DNA from: Butyrivibrio proteoclasticus
Lineage (GTDB): Bacteria; Bacillota; Clostridia; Lachnospirales; Lachnospiraceae
Reading direction: 5' to 3'
DNA length: 64,000 nt
Assembly (NCBI RefSeq): GCF_900115735.1
Contig: NZ_FOXO01000005.1
Location: 62,001 to 126,000 of the forward strand
Shown: piece after piece, positions 8,545 to 18,138 of the stretch
Layout: each line of letters begins with the position of its first letter
Position numbering within the stretch: the first letter of the stretch is position 1
Translations under genes and position numbers: made by a program
The notes under the pieces: generated by a model
Databases searched by the model: none
Told to the model about the DNA's origin: nothing
What the model saw: the letters and a program-made list of their open reading frames with translations, nothing else

Positions 8545-9870
8545 TCAATTTTTTACGATTTCGGTTAATTTTTTAGGAAGTTTTATAACAACTCGTGTTC
8601 CTTCATCATATGTACTATCAAGATCAAGTCCATATCCTTCGCCAAAATTCAGCTTTATCCTCTGATTCACATTATAAAGGCCATAAACTGCACTTTTTTC
8701 AAGTTTTTCAGCCTTAAGCGCAAGTTTGACATCATTTAAACGCTCTGAAGTCATTCCCTTTCCGTTATCTTCAACGCATATTTCAAAATAATTACCATAC
8801 GCTTTTCCGGTCACTGTAATTCGTCCACCGCCTCTTTTATTCTTGATGCCGTGATAGAGTGCATTTTCTACAACAGGCTGAACTGTGATCTTAGGAATAC
8901 TATAATCAAAAATAGTTTCTTCGACATTTATCTCGTAGCTAAGTATGTCCTGATATCTTATCTGCTGTATCTCAAGGTAACTTCTTACATGTTGAAGTTC
9001 TTCTTTTACAGAAACAATTTCTTTTCCTCTATTTAGAGATGCCCTGAAAAAGTCAGACAGACTCTTAACCATATTAACAACCTGTCTCTGATTCCCTGCC
9101 TCTGCCGACCAAACTATGGTATCCAGTGTGTTATATAGAAAATGTGGGTTTATCTGGGCCTGCAAGAGCTCAAATTCAGCCTTTCTAAGCTGTTTTTGTT
9201 CCTGCTTTACCTGTTCTTCAATAGGGCGTGTTATCCACAATGGTCCTACAAATGATACCAATAAAATAACTAATATAATAGCAACTGTTATAACCATTGA
9301 AATCTTTATTATATCCAGAAATACTTTCTTATTTTCTGCTTGCGCTACCTGAATCTGCTTATTTTCATAGTAGATATACTCATTTATCGTCTCTTGTAAA
9401 AGAGCCGTAACTATCTGAACATCGTTCTCCCATATGAGCATATTTGCCTCGTATTTATCCTCATATGTGAGATTATTCTTTATTCTTTCTATGTAGGTTT
9501 CGAGGTTATTTAAGTACTTTTCTGCACTTAATAACCTCTTTTGATTATCATCCGTATTCGTATAACCTTTCAATCCACCAACAACAGCTCGCGCATCGCT
9601 AAGTAACACCGGTATCTGTGAATCCTCAGGTGCAACATTACCAACGATCAAAAGGTATGTCTCATAATCAAAATCTTCCTTAAAGTCAAGACTGAATTCG
9701 CTTGCAGCAACTACTGAATTCAGCATTGTATTATATCTTTCGCTGACAAAAAAGAGATTGTAAAGCGCATACACCATAAATATCAGGTTCGGTATAAGAA
9801 GTACAATATATGACAATCGAATCTGGGCCGCCAGCTTTGATCGCTGTTTTTTTCTATGACCATTGAACAT
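8545..9870 (-). CDS. Sensor histidine kinase, YesM/LytS type
   Basis: 441 residues. The first membrane span is about 20-42, followed by an extracytoplasmic sensor of about 145 residues that is largely helical, then a second span at about 187-208. The His_kinase domain has LLQAQINPHFLYNTLD with H243 as the expected phospho-acceptor, and the HATPase has the VEDNGKGM ATP-lid motif. This is the 5TM-Lyt/YesM class that pairs with AraC-type regulators and senses carbohydrates. Its start lies two bases after the regulator stop, and the regulator's last codons (GAGGAGGAG) supply its ribosome binding site. It probably signals sugar availability for the importer directly downstream. Confidence 0.9.
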   Translation of the reverse strand: MFNGHRKKQRSKLAAQIRLSYIVLLIPNLIFMVYALYNLFFVSERYNTMLNSVVAASEFSLDFKEDFDYETYLLIVGNVAPEDSQIPVLLSDARAVVGGLKGYTNTDDNQKRLLSAEKYLNNLETYIERIKNNLTYEDKYEANMLIWENDVQIVTALLQETINEYIYYENKQIQVAQAENKKVFLDIIKISMVITVAIILVILLVSFVGPLWITRPIEEQVKQEQKQLRKAEFELLQAQINPHFLYNTLDTIVWSAEAGNQRQVVNMVKSLSDFFRASLNRGKEIVSVKEELQHVRSYLEIQQIRYQDILSYEINVEETIFDYSIPKITVQPVVENALYHGIKNKRGGGRITVTGKAYGNYFEICVEDNGKGMTSERLNDVKLALKAEKLEKSAVYGLYNVNQRIKLNFGEGYGLDLDSTYDEGTRVVIKLPKKLTEIVKN

Positions 9871-9872
9871 TC

Positions 9873-11492
9873 TTACTCCTCCTCATGAGTACCATTTCTG
9901 TACTGCGTAGGAGTAAGTCCTTGTGTCTTCTTAAATAAATATGAAAAATAATGAGGATCCTTGTAACCAACCATCTGACCTATTTCATTACTTCTTTTTG
10001 AAGTGCTGCAAAGTAGCTCTTTTGCATGCTCCATCCTATAATCTGTAAGATATTTGATAAATGGTTGTCCTGTCTCCTGCTTAAATACGGCACTTAAGTG
10101 GTTTGGCGAAAAATTTACGTGAGCAGCAAGGGAGTTTAGCGACAGTTCTTCCTCCGCGTAGTGCCTCTCAATATATGACACAGCTTCATTCATAATGTCC
10201 CTGTATCTTCCAATTGCGTTGCTCTGTTTGATGATAAGCGCCTTATTCATAATTTCCTTCATATAATCGAAGGTCTTTTTCTCATCCCCAAGAACTTCTG
10301 CATTTGGAGCTGCAATCTGTTTATCAAGTTCATCTCTGCTAAGTCCTAATTCATTTAAAATATAATCTGTGACACAAAAATAAAGATCCATTGATATATA
10401 TTGCCTGAGCATTGTAGATCTGATTGCATTCTTCCCCATTCCATTAAAGAATTCTTCCAAAAAGAACTCTGTCTCAGATGCTTCTCCTCGCCTCAGAAAC
10501 TCTTTAACAAGCTTTCTATCTATATGTTTTGGGTCAATCTCGGACAAAATAATGTCTTCTTTTTCTACCTTGAGCCCCTCTTCAGATCCAACCATAAAAC
10601 CGTTGTCAGATGTTAAGTACATATGTGCAAAAGCCCTGCTCGCCCAAGAAAATGATGTGCTTATTTCCGTTATTCTATTGACTATTTGACCTATGCCGCC
10701 AAAATATCGTATGTTATTATATTTCTCAAAAAGTCCCATCATTTCCCTGATTGTAGACTCTATATTTGTATTAATTGTGCTATCATCATCTCCTTTAAAA
10801 AGCAAAGAAAGCCCTTCCAAATCCAGATTAAAACAGATAGCTCCATTATTAGTTGCGATAGTCCTTATTCCTTCTTCAATTTTTAAGACGCTATTAGAAA
10901 ATTCGCCTATCTCATGCTTTTTTGACCAAACTTTCATAAGAAGAACATTATATTTTAGAGCAGTTATATCTATAGATAGCTTTTTTGCCATCTCAATAAG
11001 TTCATAAGCACCGCAGTTAGAGCTTACAAGTTTTCCAAAAAAGGTCTGTTTATCCAGTTCATTCCTCTCTTTCATTTCCTCTTCATAGCGCTTTGTAGCT
11101 TCCTTCTCTGCGCGTTTTTCTTCAACCTTTTCAGATACAGAACTCACTTCTCTTAAAAGTTCGTTACCACTTATTGGTTTTGAAAGATAGCTTGAAACAC
11201 CTATTCTGATTGCCTCTTTTGCATATTGAAAATCTTCGTACCCTGTAAGCAGGATTATCTCAATCCATGGAAATTCCGCCTTAACCATGCGGCTTAGAGT
11301 CAGACCGTCCATAAATGGCATTTTAATGTCTGTTATAAGAATATCCGGCTGTGTTTTCTGAATCATTGAGTAAGCAAGTTCCCCATCAGATGCCTCCCCA
11401 CAGAAATCAAATCCATTTGCCAGCCAGTCAATGTTGTTTTTTATGCCTTCTCTAACAACAAATTCGTCTTCCACAAGAAATACTTTCACCAT
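9873..11492 (-). CDS. Response regulator, YesN type (receiver plus AraC helix-turn-helix)
   Basis: 539 residues. The receiver domain spans about 1-120 with phospho-acceptor D55 (ILITDIKMPFMDG). A central region of some 300 residues has no recognised fold. The C-terminal AraC-type double helix-turn-helix covers about 435-535 (SLNSLAAHVNFSPNHLSAVFKQ and GYKDPHYFSYLFKK). It is the cognate partner of the kinase encoded immediately downstream. Regulators of this type activate adjacent sugar importer and hydrolase genes, so the likely target is the promoter ahead of the binding-protein gene at 8409. Binding sites could not be identified by eye. Confidence 0.9.
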   Translation of the reverse strand: MVKVFLVEDEFVVREGIKNNIDWLANGFDFCGEASDGELAYSMIQKTQPDILITDIKMPFMDGLTLSRMVKAEFPWIEIILLTGYEDFQYAKEAIRIGVSSYLSKPISGNELLREVSSVSEKVEEKRAEKEATKRYEEEMKERNELDKQTFFGKLVSSNCGAYELIEMAKKLSIDITALKYNVLLMKVWSKKHEIGEFSNSVLKIEEGIRTIATNNGAICFNLDLEGLSLLFKGDDDSTINTNIESTIREMMGLFEKYNNIRYFGGIGQIVNRITEISTSFSWASRAFAHMYLTSDNGFMVGSEEGLKVEKEDIILSEIDPKHIDRKLVKEFLRRGEASETEFFLEEFFNGMGKNAIRSTMLRQYISMDLYFCVTDYILNELGLSRDELDKQIAAPNAEVLGDEKKTFDYMKEIMNKALIIKQSNAIGRYRDIMNEAVSYIERHYAEEELSLNSLAAHVNFSPNHLSAVFKQETGQPFIKYLTDYRMEHAKELLCSTSKRSNEIGQMVGYKDPHYFSYLFKKTQGLTPTQYRNGTHEEE

Positions 11493-11672
11493 ACCAGAAA
11501 CCCCTTTATGAAATACATTTTCCCCGCTTCATTTTATCATTAAAGCTATAATTCCTAAAGATTGAATACGTACTATTTTACTGTTCCTGTTTTTTATATT
11601 TTTGCTCATATACATATAATTTCTTATATGTTATACTTTTACGGCTCAATTATATAAATAAAGGATGATGTT

Positions 11673-13043
11673 ATGACAAAAGAAAACAAGATGGGTGTAA
11701 TGCCCGTAAAACAACTGATTGTATCAATGTCTTTACCTATGATGATCTCAATGCTTGTTCAGGCTCTCTATAATGTCGTTGATAGCATTTTTGTATCTCA
11801 GATAGTCGGAACTACTCCGAATGCTGGTCAGGACGCTCTTACAGCAGTTACTCTTGCATTTCCTATGCAGAACTTAATGATTGCCCTTGGCTCAGGAACA
11901 GGTGTTGGTATTAATGCACTTCTTTCAAGGGCTCTTGGTGAAAAAAACTTCAATAAATCTGATTCGGCTGCTAATACCGGTATTTTACTCACTTTTTTCA
12001 ACTATTTGTTCTTTCTTATCATTGGTGTCTTTTTCGCTGACACATTTATCAATTCACAGACTGACACACCTGTCATTGCTCAATATGGCGCTACCTACCT
12101 TAGAATTATCTCATGTTGTTCAGTAGCACTCTTTTTCCAGATAACTTTCGAGAGACTTCTTCAGTCAACAGGCAAAACCTTCTATAGTATGCTTTCACAG
12201 GCTTCAGGCGCCATAATTAACATTATTTTTGACCCGCTTCTAATATTTGGTATCGGTCCTTTTCCACAGCTTGGAATAGCCGGAGCAGCTTATGCAACCA
12301 TATTTGGTCAGTGCGTAGGTTCCTGCATCGGTCTGTATTGTAATTTGCACTTTAACAAAGAAATCAATTTTTCTTTTAAAAGAATCCTCAGTATTGATGC
12401 GACAACAATCAAGGATATTTATTTCGTAGGTGTTCCATCCATACTTATGATGTCTATCGGATCTGTTATGACATACTTGATGAATCTGATTCTTGGAGCC
12501 TTCTCATCAACAGCTACAGCTGTATTTGGTGTTTACTTCAAACTTCAGAGTTTCTTCTTTATGCCTGTATTTGGCCTAAATAACGGTCTTATTCCTGTTC
12601 TTGCCTATAACTATGGAGCCAAGAACAAAAAGAGAATATCAGAAGCTTTAAAATTCGCCCTTACACTTGCTGTATCTATAATGATCGTTGGTACAATTGC
12701 TTTTCAGACGATTCCAGCTTTGTTATTATCACTTTTTAATGCTTCAGATGACATGATAAAGATCGGCATTCCTGCACTTAGAATAATCAGCCTTTCATTT
12801 CCTATTGCCGGTGTTTGTATCGCAATGGGTTCGATTTTCCAGGCTTTTTCAAAGAGCTTCTATTCACTGGTTGTATCCGTAGGAAGACAGCTTATAGTTC
12901 TTATTCCTGTTGCATGGCTTCTTTCAAAAACCGGCAACTTAAACTTAGTGTGGTTTGCCTTTCCTATTGCTGAGATTGCTTCACTTGCTATCTCAACTTA
13001 CTATTTCAGAAAACTATATAGAACTATTATGTCTTTACTCTAA
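11673..13043 (+). CDS. MATE-family multidrug/cation exporter
   Basis: 456 residues with about twelve membrane spans in two similar halves. The N-terminus (MPVKQLIVSMSLPMMISMLVQALYNVVDSIFVSQIVG) places the VDSIFV motif after the first span, as usual in the DinF/NorM-like MATE branch common in Lachnospiraceae. It exchanges Na+ or H+ for organic cations or metabolites. It is divergent from the two-component regulator 180 bases away and carries its own terminator, so it is a single-gene unit. The substrate is unknown. Confidence 0.9.
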   Translation: MTKENKMGVMPVKQLIVSMSLPMMISMLVQALYNVVDSIFVSQIVGTTPNAGQDALTAVTLAFPMQNLMIALGSGTGVGINALLSRALGEKNFNKSDSAANTGILLTFFNYLFFLIIGVFFADTFINSQTDTPVIAQYGATYLRIISCCSVALFFQITFERLLQSTGKTFYSMLSQASGAIINIIFDPLLIFGIGPFPQLGIAGAAYATIFGQCVGSCIGLYCNLHFNKEINFSFKRILSIDATTIKDIYFVGVPSILMMSIGSVMTYLMNLILGAFSSTATAVFGVYFKLQSFFFMPVFGLNNGLIPVLAYNYGAKNKKRISEALKFALTLAVSIMIVGTIAFQTIPALLLSLFNASDDMIKIGIPALRIISLSFPIAGVCIAMGSIFQAFSKSFYSLVVSVGRQLIVLIPVAWLLSKTGNLNLVWFAFPIAEIASLAISTYYFRKLYRTIMSLL

Positions 13044-13056
13044 GGCATCAAAAAAT

Positions 13057-13118
13057 CGCTATTTATAGCCTATAATTTATAAATATATTCTTTAAAATTC
13101 ATAAATGAGCGTTTTTTT
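13057..13118 (+). terminator. Probable intrinsic terminator of the MATE gene
   Basis: CGCTATTTAT (13057-13066) pairs with ATAAATGAGCG (13101-13111) with one bulged G. Seven T residues follow at 13112-13118. The loop is long (34 bases), so the call is moderate. Confidence 0.5.
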
Positions 13119-13173
13119 GAAGCAATCCACTAAAAAATATTACTTTTTCTTGCTTTTTTTCGACTTTTAACAC

Positions 13174-13202
13174 TTGTGATGTGCATAAAATGGGTGTAAA
13201 AT
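13174..13202 (+). promoter_or_regulatory. Probable sigma-70-type promoter of the HU gene
   Basis: TTGTGA (13174-13179) and TAAAAT (13197-13202) are separated by exactly 17 bases and lie 45 bases ahead of the HU start codon. The -10 matches consensus at five of six positions and the -35 at four of six. Confidence 0.5.
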
Positions 13203-13247
13203 TTTTTCTAGTAATGAAAATGCTCAAATTGAGGGAGGTATTAAACC

Positions 13248-13532
13248 ATGAATAAGACAGAACTTGTTGATGCTATTGCAAAGGAAACTGGTCTTTCTAA
13301 AAAAGATTCAGAGAAAGCTGTAAAAGCTTTTACAGACGCAGTTTCTAAAGAACTTAAGAAAAAAGGCAAAGTTCAGCTTGTTGGATTCGGTACTTTTGAG
13401 ACTGCTAAGAGAGCAGCTAGAACAGGTAAGAATCCTCAGACTGGCGCAGCTATCAAGATTCCTGCAGCTACAGTTCCTAAGTTCAAAGCTGGTAAGGCTC
13501 TTAAGGATGCTGTTAACGGAAAAAAGAAATAA
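13248..13532 (+). CDS. hup: HU-family nucleoid DNA-binding protein
   Basis: 94 residues, standard HU length. It starts MNKTELVDAIAKETGLSK and has the GFGTFE turn (about 46-51), the beta-arm region RTGKNPQTGAAIKIPA, and VPKFKAGKALKDAVN at the end. HU bends and compacts DNA and helps initiators open plasmid and chromosomal origins. A GGGAGG ribosome binding site lies about 8 bases upstream. It has its own promoter and a strong terminator, so it is a single-gene unit. Its place beside par and rep genes fits a role in this replicon's maintenance, although HU is also a general housekeeping protein. Confidence 0.95.
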   Translation: MNKTELVDAIAKETGLSKKDSEKAVKAFTDAVSKELKKKGKVQLVGFGTFETAKRAARTGKNPQTGAAIKIPAATVPKFKAGKALKDAVNGKKK

Positions 13533-13551
13533 GTACGAAGGTCGTATAACC

Positions 13552-13588
13552 AAAGGTGATTACGAATTTTTTCGTAATCACCTTTTTT
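13552..13588 (+). terminator. Intrinsic terminator of the HU gene
   Basis: A perfect 15-bp stem (AAAGGTGATTACGAA, 13552-13566, and its complement at 13571-13585) has a four-base T loop and runs into a T tract ending at 13588. It sits between HU and the convergent partition gene. Confidence 0.9.
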
Positions 13589-13589
13589 A

Positions 13590-14252
13590 TTATCTTCTTT
13601 CTTTTAGTCTTTCTTCCAATGCTTTGTGCGCTTCGTATATATCCATATTCTGCTGCATGTCTATTTCTATAAGATTTCTAATATACTTTGTAGCAGACAT
13701 ATTAGCTGCCTTTGCCATGTGTTCTACGTAATCTCTTAATCCTCTTATATCAAGCAGAAGGAATTTATCTTTTTCATATCTGCTATTCTTTTCACTCTTT
13801 GCTGCCTTTTGTTTAGACTGCTCTATTTCCTGCATTCCCTGAACTGTTTGAACTGCCTGTATGGGCTGAGGTTGCACATATACTTGTTGAGATTGCATCA
13901 TTTGCATCTCTGGCTCTGTATTTACTGTCGTAGTCTGCTGAGCTACAGGCATAACTGGCTGTGGCATTGGTTTCTGATATGTCTGCTGAGCCTGCGGTGC
14001 TACAAATTCATTAACCGGTGTCTGGATTTTATCAACAGCCTGCACCGACTGAGAAACAGGCTGATTTATAACCTGCTCTATTTTATCTTCTATAACTTCT
14101 TTTACTGGCTCTTCTACTGGCTTTTCTATCTTTTCAACAGCCTGTGCTTTTTCTTCTTTTATTTCTTCTTCCTTAATTGGTTGCATTCCGGCAAAAAGAC
14201 CTGTTCCGGTCTTTCTTACACTTTTTTTCAGCATATCAGCTTTGCTAGCCAT
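13590..14252 (-). CDS. Putative partition partner protein (ParB-like role) with C-terminal ribbon-helix-helix
   Basis: 220 residues. A basic N-terminal stretch ends in TGTGLFAGMQP. A long low-complexity segment (about 26-150) is rich in Glu, Val, Pro and Gln. The C-terminal part (about 160-220) has LLLDIRGLRDYVEHMAKAAN and MSATKYIRNLIEIDMQQ, which reads as a ribbon-helix-helix fold. The gene begins 3 bases after the ParA gene on the same strand, the normal place for the centromere-binding partner. The basic N-terminus is where such partners stimulate the ParA ATPase. It does not look like a classical HTH ParB. The centromere may be the AT-rich palindromes upstream of parA; both points are inferred. 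Confidence 0.65.
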   Translation of the reverse strand: MASKADMLKKSVRKTGTGLFAGMQPIKEEEIKEEKAQAVEKIEKPVEEPVKEVIEDKIEQVINQPVSQSVQAVDKIQTPVNEFVAPQAQQTYQKPMPQPVMPVAQQTTTVNTEPEMQMMQSQQVYVQPQPIQAVQTVQGMQEIEQSKQKAAKSEKNSRYEKDKFLLLDIRGLRDYVEHMAKAANMSATKYIRNLIEIDMQQNMDIYEAHKALEERLKERR

Positions 14253-14255
14253 AAA

Positions 14256-15080
14256 TTAATCCTCCCCTAAGAATTCATCAATAAAGTCATCATAATCTCG
14301 CGCGGCACTTGAACCACCTGCATATTCAAACAGATCCATTTTCATGGTTTGAGCTTCTTCAACTGAAACGTTAAGCCTTATTTTGGATTTATATACTGTT
14401 GTTCCGAGAAGATCCGCTTTTTCTTCTATGTCATTTATCCAAATTTTGGCATTTGCAGTATTTCTAACCTTTGTTACTAATATTCCATCAACCTTTAACT
14501 TATCATTTGTAAAATCATGAATTTGACCAATAAATTTATACAATCTTGAAAGTCCTTGCAGTGAAAACGCACCTGGTTCCAATGGGATTATTACTTCATC
14601 TGCAACTGTGAGAATATTCATTAAAACAACACCAAGTGCAGGACTGCAATCAAAAATACAAAAATCATATTTTTTCTTGATCTTTTTAAATGCTTCTTTA
14701 ATCAATTTCTCACGTCCCAACATTGAGAATGTCATGTCTGCAGACGCAAGATCAATACCACCCACTATAAGATCCAAATTTTCTGCAATAGGTATAATTG
14801 CCTTATTTATATCTTTTTCACCCGCCATTACTTCAAATAATTTTGCTGGTACATTTTCTTCAAAATAACTTCTCTGCTCAGGGTTTAAAGCTTCAACATC
14901 CTCTGGATCAGGATCCACCTCATTAAGATCGATTCCTGCTGTCATTGAAAGATTCTCCTGAGGATCAGCATCTACAACTAATACTTGATATCCCCTTCTT
15001 GCAAGGCCAACTGCCATCGCATAACTGGAAGTAGTTTTTGCTACACCACCCTTTTGGTTACTAAATGCAATAATTCGCAT
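14256..15080 (-). CDS. parA: ParA-family partition ATPase
   Basis: 274 residues. It starts with a deviant Walker A (NQKGGVAKTTSSYAMA, signature lysine K10 and catalytic K15), followed by LVVDADPQENLSMTAG (Walker A' region) and FCIFDCSPALGVVLMN (Walker B). No N-terminal helix-turn-helix is present, so it is the short plasmid ParA (type Ib) or Soj/MinD-like form. It segregates the replicon by ATP-dependent movement over the nucleoid together with the partner encoded 3 bases downstream. The ribosome binding site is AGGAGGGG. An inverted repeat TATAACA-n6-TGTTATA just upstream is a likely autoregulatory site. Confidence 0.93.
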   Translation of the reverse strand: MRIIAFSNQKGGVAKTTSSYAMAVGLARRGYQVLVVDADPQENLSMTAGIDLNEVDPDPEDVEALNPEQRSYFEENVPAKLFEVMAGEKDINKAIIPIAENLDLIVGGIDLASADMTFSMLGREKLIKEAFKKIKKKYDFCIFDCSPALGVVLMNILTVADEVIIPLEPGAFSLQGLSRLYKFIGQIHDFTNDKLKVDGILVTKVRNTANAKIWINDIEEKADLLGTTVYKSKIRLNVSVEEAQTMKMDLFEYAGGSSAARDYDDFIDEFLGED

Positions 15081-15089
15081 ATCCCCTCC

Positions 15090-15109
15090 TATAACATATA
15101 TCTGTTATA
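15090..15109. promoter_or_regulatory. Inverted repeat ahead of parA, possible partition-protein operator
   Basis: TATAACA (15090-15096) and TGTTATA (15103-15109) are perfect inverted arms with a six-base spacer, placed just before the parA ribosome binding site. Similar TGTTATAT elements recur for about 1.3 kb further upstream. Confidence 0.45.
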
Positions 15110-16400
15110 TAACTTTTATTTCTTTTATAATACCTCTGCTATTATAACTGTTAAAATATTTGATTTCAATATATAATATGAACAATATACATCTCATAAC
15201 TTATATTATATATATTGTTTATAATCATTATACATATACTATATGTTATATAACATAGCATCTTAAATATATCAATATATAACATATATAGCATATTATA
15301 TATATATTTGTTATATTCATTCATTATATTCACATTCTAATTTTTTATATATTATATTTCATATATTCTATATATTCATGTTATATATCATTATAAAGTT
15401 TTTTTGTATTATATATGATATATATCTATACATCTATATATCATATATATATTATTTGTTTTTCCAATTATTCACATTATTCTCGTTAAATCATAATATT
15501 CAAGCAATTAATATATATCATATATAACAATATATTATTTTCATCTTCAATAAGCATAAATGGACCAGTATATTCCTTTCTCCAGAACTGCGATCTTTAT
15601 ATGGCCTGTTTAAAAATGTATTTACAGATATATCCTTTTAGTAATTTCTCTAAAAGTTCCTAAAATGCGTGATCTAGTCATATTACATATATGTTATATA
15701 TATATTCTATATGCTATGGCTTGATTATATATTATTTATCGTTTATTAAAACTCTTATTATATATCTAATATATATATGCATTATATATATTATGTATAT
15801 CAATAATTCATATATTTCATGTATCATTTATATATTTTATCATATATATAAGTATATATGTTATATAGTATATATTGTACATACATTGGCTTCTTTCTCT
15901 TATTCAATATATACTAGCAATATTTTGTATATGTTATATACCTTATACATCTTGTATTCCATATATACATAATATATGTACTCAATACCAATTATAATAC
16001 ATATATGTTATATATGTTACATACCTTTTATCTTATATATTCATCATGTAACTTATATTATCCATATATTTATATATCGTATATATGTAATGTGTTTGGT
16101 ATGTCATATATTCTATATTTATTTATTATAGTTATTATTACATAAATATATAATACATTATATATTTTATGTATGACTTATATTATTAATATATTTAATA
16201 TATTTTATTGTTTAAAAATATTTGATATACGAAATATATCTATTATATTGTAAATGTATAATATATATGTTATAATATATATTATGTATGTATAATGTAA
16301 TGATATATTTAATATGAATACATTATATATAATATGCATCTCTTACATTGAATTTATTATATATTTGTTATATATATAATATAATTAATATGTTTTTAAT
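15090..16400. repeat. AT-rich region with recurring ATATATGTTATATA-type palindromes
   Basis: This 1.3-kb stretch is almost pure A/T and encodes nothing credible. The word ATGTTATAT or its complement recurs about a dozen times, for example near 15090, 15232 (the perfect palindrome ATGTTATATAACAT), 15280, 15382, 15690, 15856, 15929, 16004 and 16267. One more copy lies at about 19730, upstream of the DUF815 gene. The placement between parA and the iterons suggests a centromere (parS-like array) for the ribbon-helix-helix protein, a DNA-unwinding element, or both. Copies differ in spacing and sequence, so some may be chance in such AT-rich DNA. Confidence 0.5.
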
Positions 16401-16490
16401 ATATGTAATGATGTTATATATTACATATACTTATGTAAAAAAATTAGTTACAGAATTAAATTTCAAAACAATAAAAACTATTAAATGTTT

Positions 16491-16519
16491 ATATGATCTG
16501 GACTGCAAACAGATCATAT
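16491..16519. repeat. 10-bp perfect inverted repeat
   Basis: ATATGATCTG (16491-16500) and CAGATCATAT (16510-16519) flank nine bases and are followed by TAAAAAATTAAATTTTTAATC. It marks the end of the ATATATGTTATATA zone. There is no adjacent gene; it may be a terminator remnant or a protein site. Confidence 0.4.
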
Positions 16520-17579
16520 TAAAAAATTAAATTTTTAATCAAATAATATCGTAGAAAGCAAACAAAAATGTTATTTTTGATCAAGTATTGATGCGTATTT
16601 AATCATTATTCATTTAATTGAGTTTTCAGAGGTATTTTTTGTACGTTGACTAGTTTAGAGATTATAAAAAATAAATAAATACAATATAAAGAAAATATAA
16701 ATAAGCAATCATCAAGATGCAGGAATCCTATTTAAGTAAAAATATTAAATAATCCCTGTAACTATGAGCATTCTAACAATAATGTCATTAATTTGGAAAG
16801 AAAATAATTCTCTGTTGCAAGATTACTTGCAACAGAGAATTATCAACATTAAAAATATAATTAAAATAGCAAAAGATACATGTATATATTATCGATGTTT
16901 ACATATATAATTAATACTACATATAATATCAGCTGAAATCAAAATGCAAATATTAAGAAAACATAAAAAATTATAGACCTGAACGGTCAATTTTTAAGCT
17001 ATGACCGGAAAGAATTAATAGGCAAAATGTTATAATGATAATCGTTGATATAATTTCTTTATATAGTATATCAGATATTATAATATCATATACAATCTTT
17101 ATAGATTAATAAAACATAAGAAAATATCAAGAAATATAAAAAATATTATTATTAGAAATAATTTAAGCATTCAAATGTTATTTTATTTATTATATCATGT
17201 TTTAATATTAAATTAATATGCTTTATGTTTAATATTATATTATTATTCTCTATGTTATTTAAATTTCAGTCTCATACAATTCGTATTTTTTCCCAAAAAC
17301 ACCCATGATACAAAAATATCCTTACTATAATTAAATAGAAAATAACTAGAATTTCAGTAGAATCAAAAATTTTGAGACCTGGATTAGATTCATTAAAAAA
17401 ACATATAGATTACTCCATAATATTTATTTCTTACAAAGTAAACATAATGTAAAAGAAGAAAGTTAAGTTGTACTTATGAAACTCACAAATTAGTTGTTTG
17501 TTAAAATATAAAACTACAATTTTTTTATTAATTAATAGCTATAAAAACCCGCATATTTGCTGGATTTTTAGGAAATAGG
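16520..17579. other. AT-rich non-coding DNA without recognisable genes
   Basis: No ORF with a ribosome binding site is present on either strand. The only clear structure is the 18-bp palindrome at 16804-16843. The region lies between the palindrome zone and the iteron array and is probably part of the origin region. Confidence 0.55.
16804..16843. repeat. 18-bp perfect inverted repeat (cruciform or hairpin)
   Basis: The left arm ATAATTCTCTGTTGCAAG (16804-16821) is exactly complementary to 16826-16843, with an ATTA loop. This is far beyond chance and more GC-rich than its surroundings. On the minus strand it is followed by TTTTCTTTTCC, a weak T tract. No gene ends here. Confidence 0.7.
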
Positions 17580-18004
17580 GTGACTAAAAAAGGAATTAAA
17601 AGTAAATAAATAGGGAACATAAAGTTATTTATTAGAGGATGTAAAGTGTCTAAAAAGGGAACATAGTAAATAGGCCTAAAAGTAACCTTTTATGGGATAT
17701 AAGGTGCAGTATTTGGGAAGATAGGTGACTAAAAAGGGAATATGGAAAAGAAATTGAAAAACAAAATTGAAGAATGCCAGAATGCAGATAAATAGAGCAT
17801 TCTGAAGATTCCCAAAAACAAAGGTGACCAAAAAGGGAATTTTAAAGTGTACAAAAAGGGAACAGTAAAATTTATAAGAATATAGATCACAGCTGATGAA
17901 TATATATGAATAAAAAATAAAAAATCCCTTTTTGGTCACGTTAAAGATGAAATAAACTCATTAAATTCTTATTTTTAAGTAAAAGGTGACTAAAAAGGGA
18001 ATGC

Positions 18005-18138
18005 TTTTAGATCATAGGAAATTGCTTCCTACGATCTAAAAGATCGCTCCGCTAAGGAAGCGCACTCGCGCGATAGGAAGATGTTGCATAAATGCAACCG
18101 CGCTCGGCGCGAGAATGTCGCTTGCGACATTCTTTTTT
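18005..18138 (+). other. GC-rich multi-hairpin island inside the iteron array
   Basis: Four or more stem-loops are packed into 134 bases. The first has 16-bp arms with one mismatch (18005-18020 and 18026-18041). GTTGCAT/ATGCAAC lies at 18083-18098. CGCGC-TCG-GCGCG lies at 18099-18111, or alternatively CTCGCGC (18065-18071) pairs with 18107-18113. The last is a 10-bp stem ending in six Ts. GC content is far above the surrounding DNA, and the first arm starts three bases after an iteron. It could be an antisense or structured RNA, a primosome or single-strand origin, or a small inserted element. I do not recognise a known family. Confidence 0.55.
18112..18138 (+). terminator. Intrinsic terminator at the end of the hairpin island
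   Basis: AGAATGTCGC (18112-18121) and GCGACATTCT (18124-18133) form a tight stem followed by TTTTTT ending at 18138. It would stop plus-strand transcripts before the initiator gene, or end a small RNA starting within or ahead of the island. Confidence 0.65.

Noticed and set aside
15691..16530. AT-rich plus-strand ORFs made of Ile/Tyr/Leu runs
   Set aside because: The translation is only a reading of TATATA tracts, with no ribosome site and no domain.
17676..17939. 87-codon minus-strand ORF in the origin region
   Set aside because: It is read through several iterons and encodes only Phe/Tyr/Leu-rich sequence; the repeats explain it.
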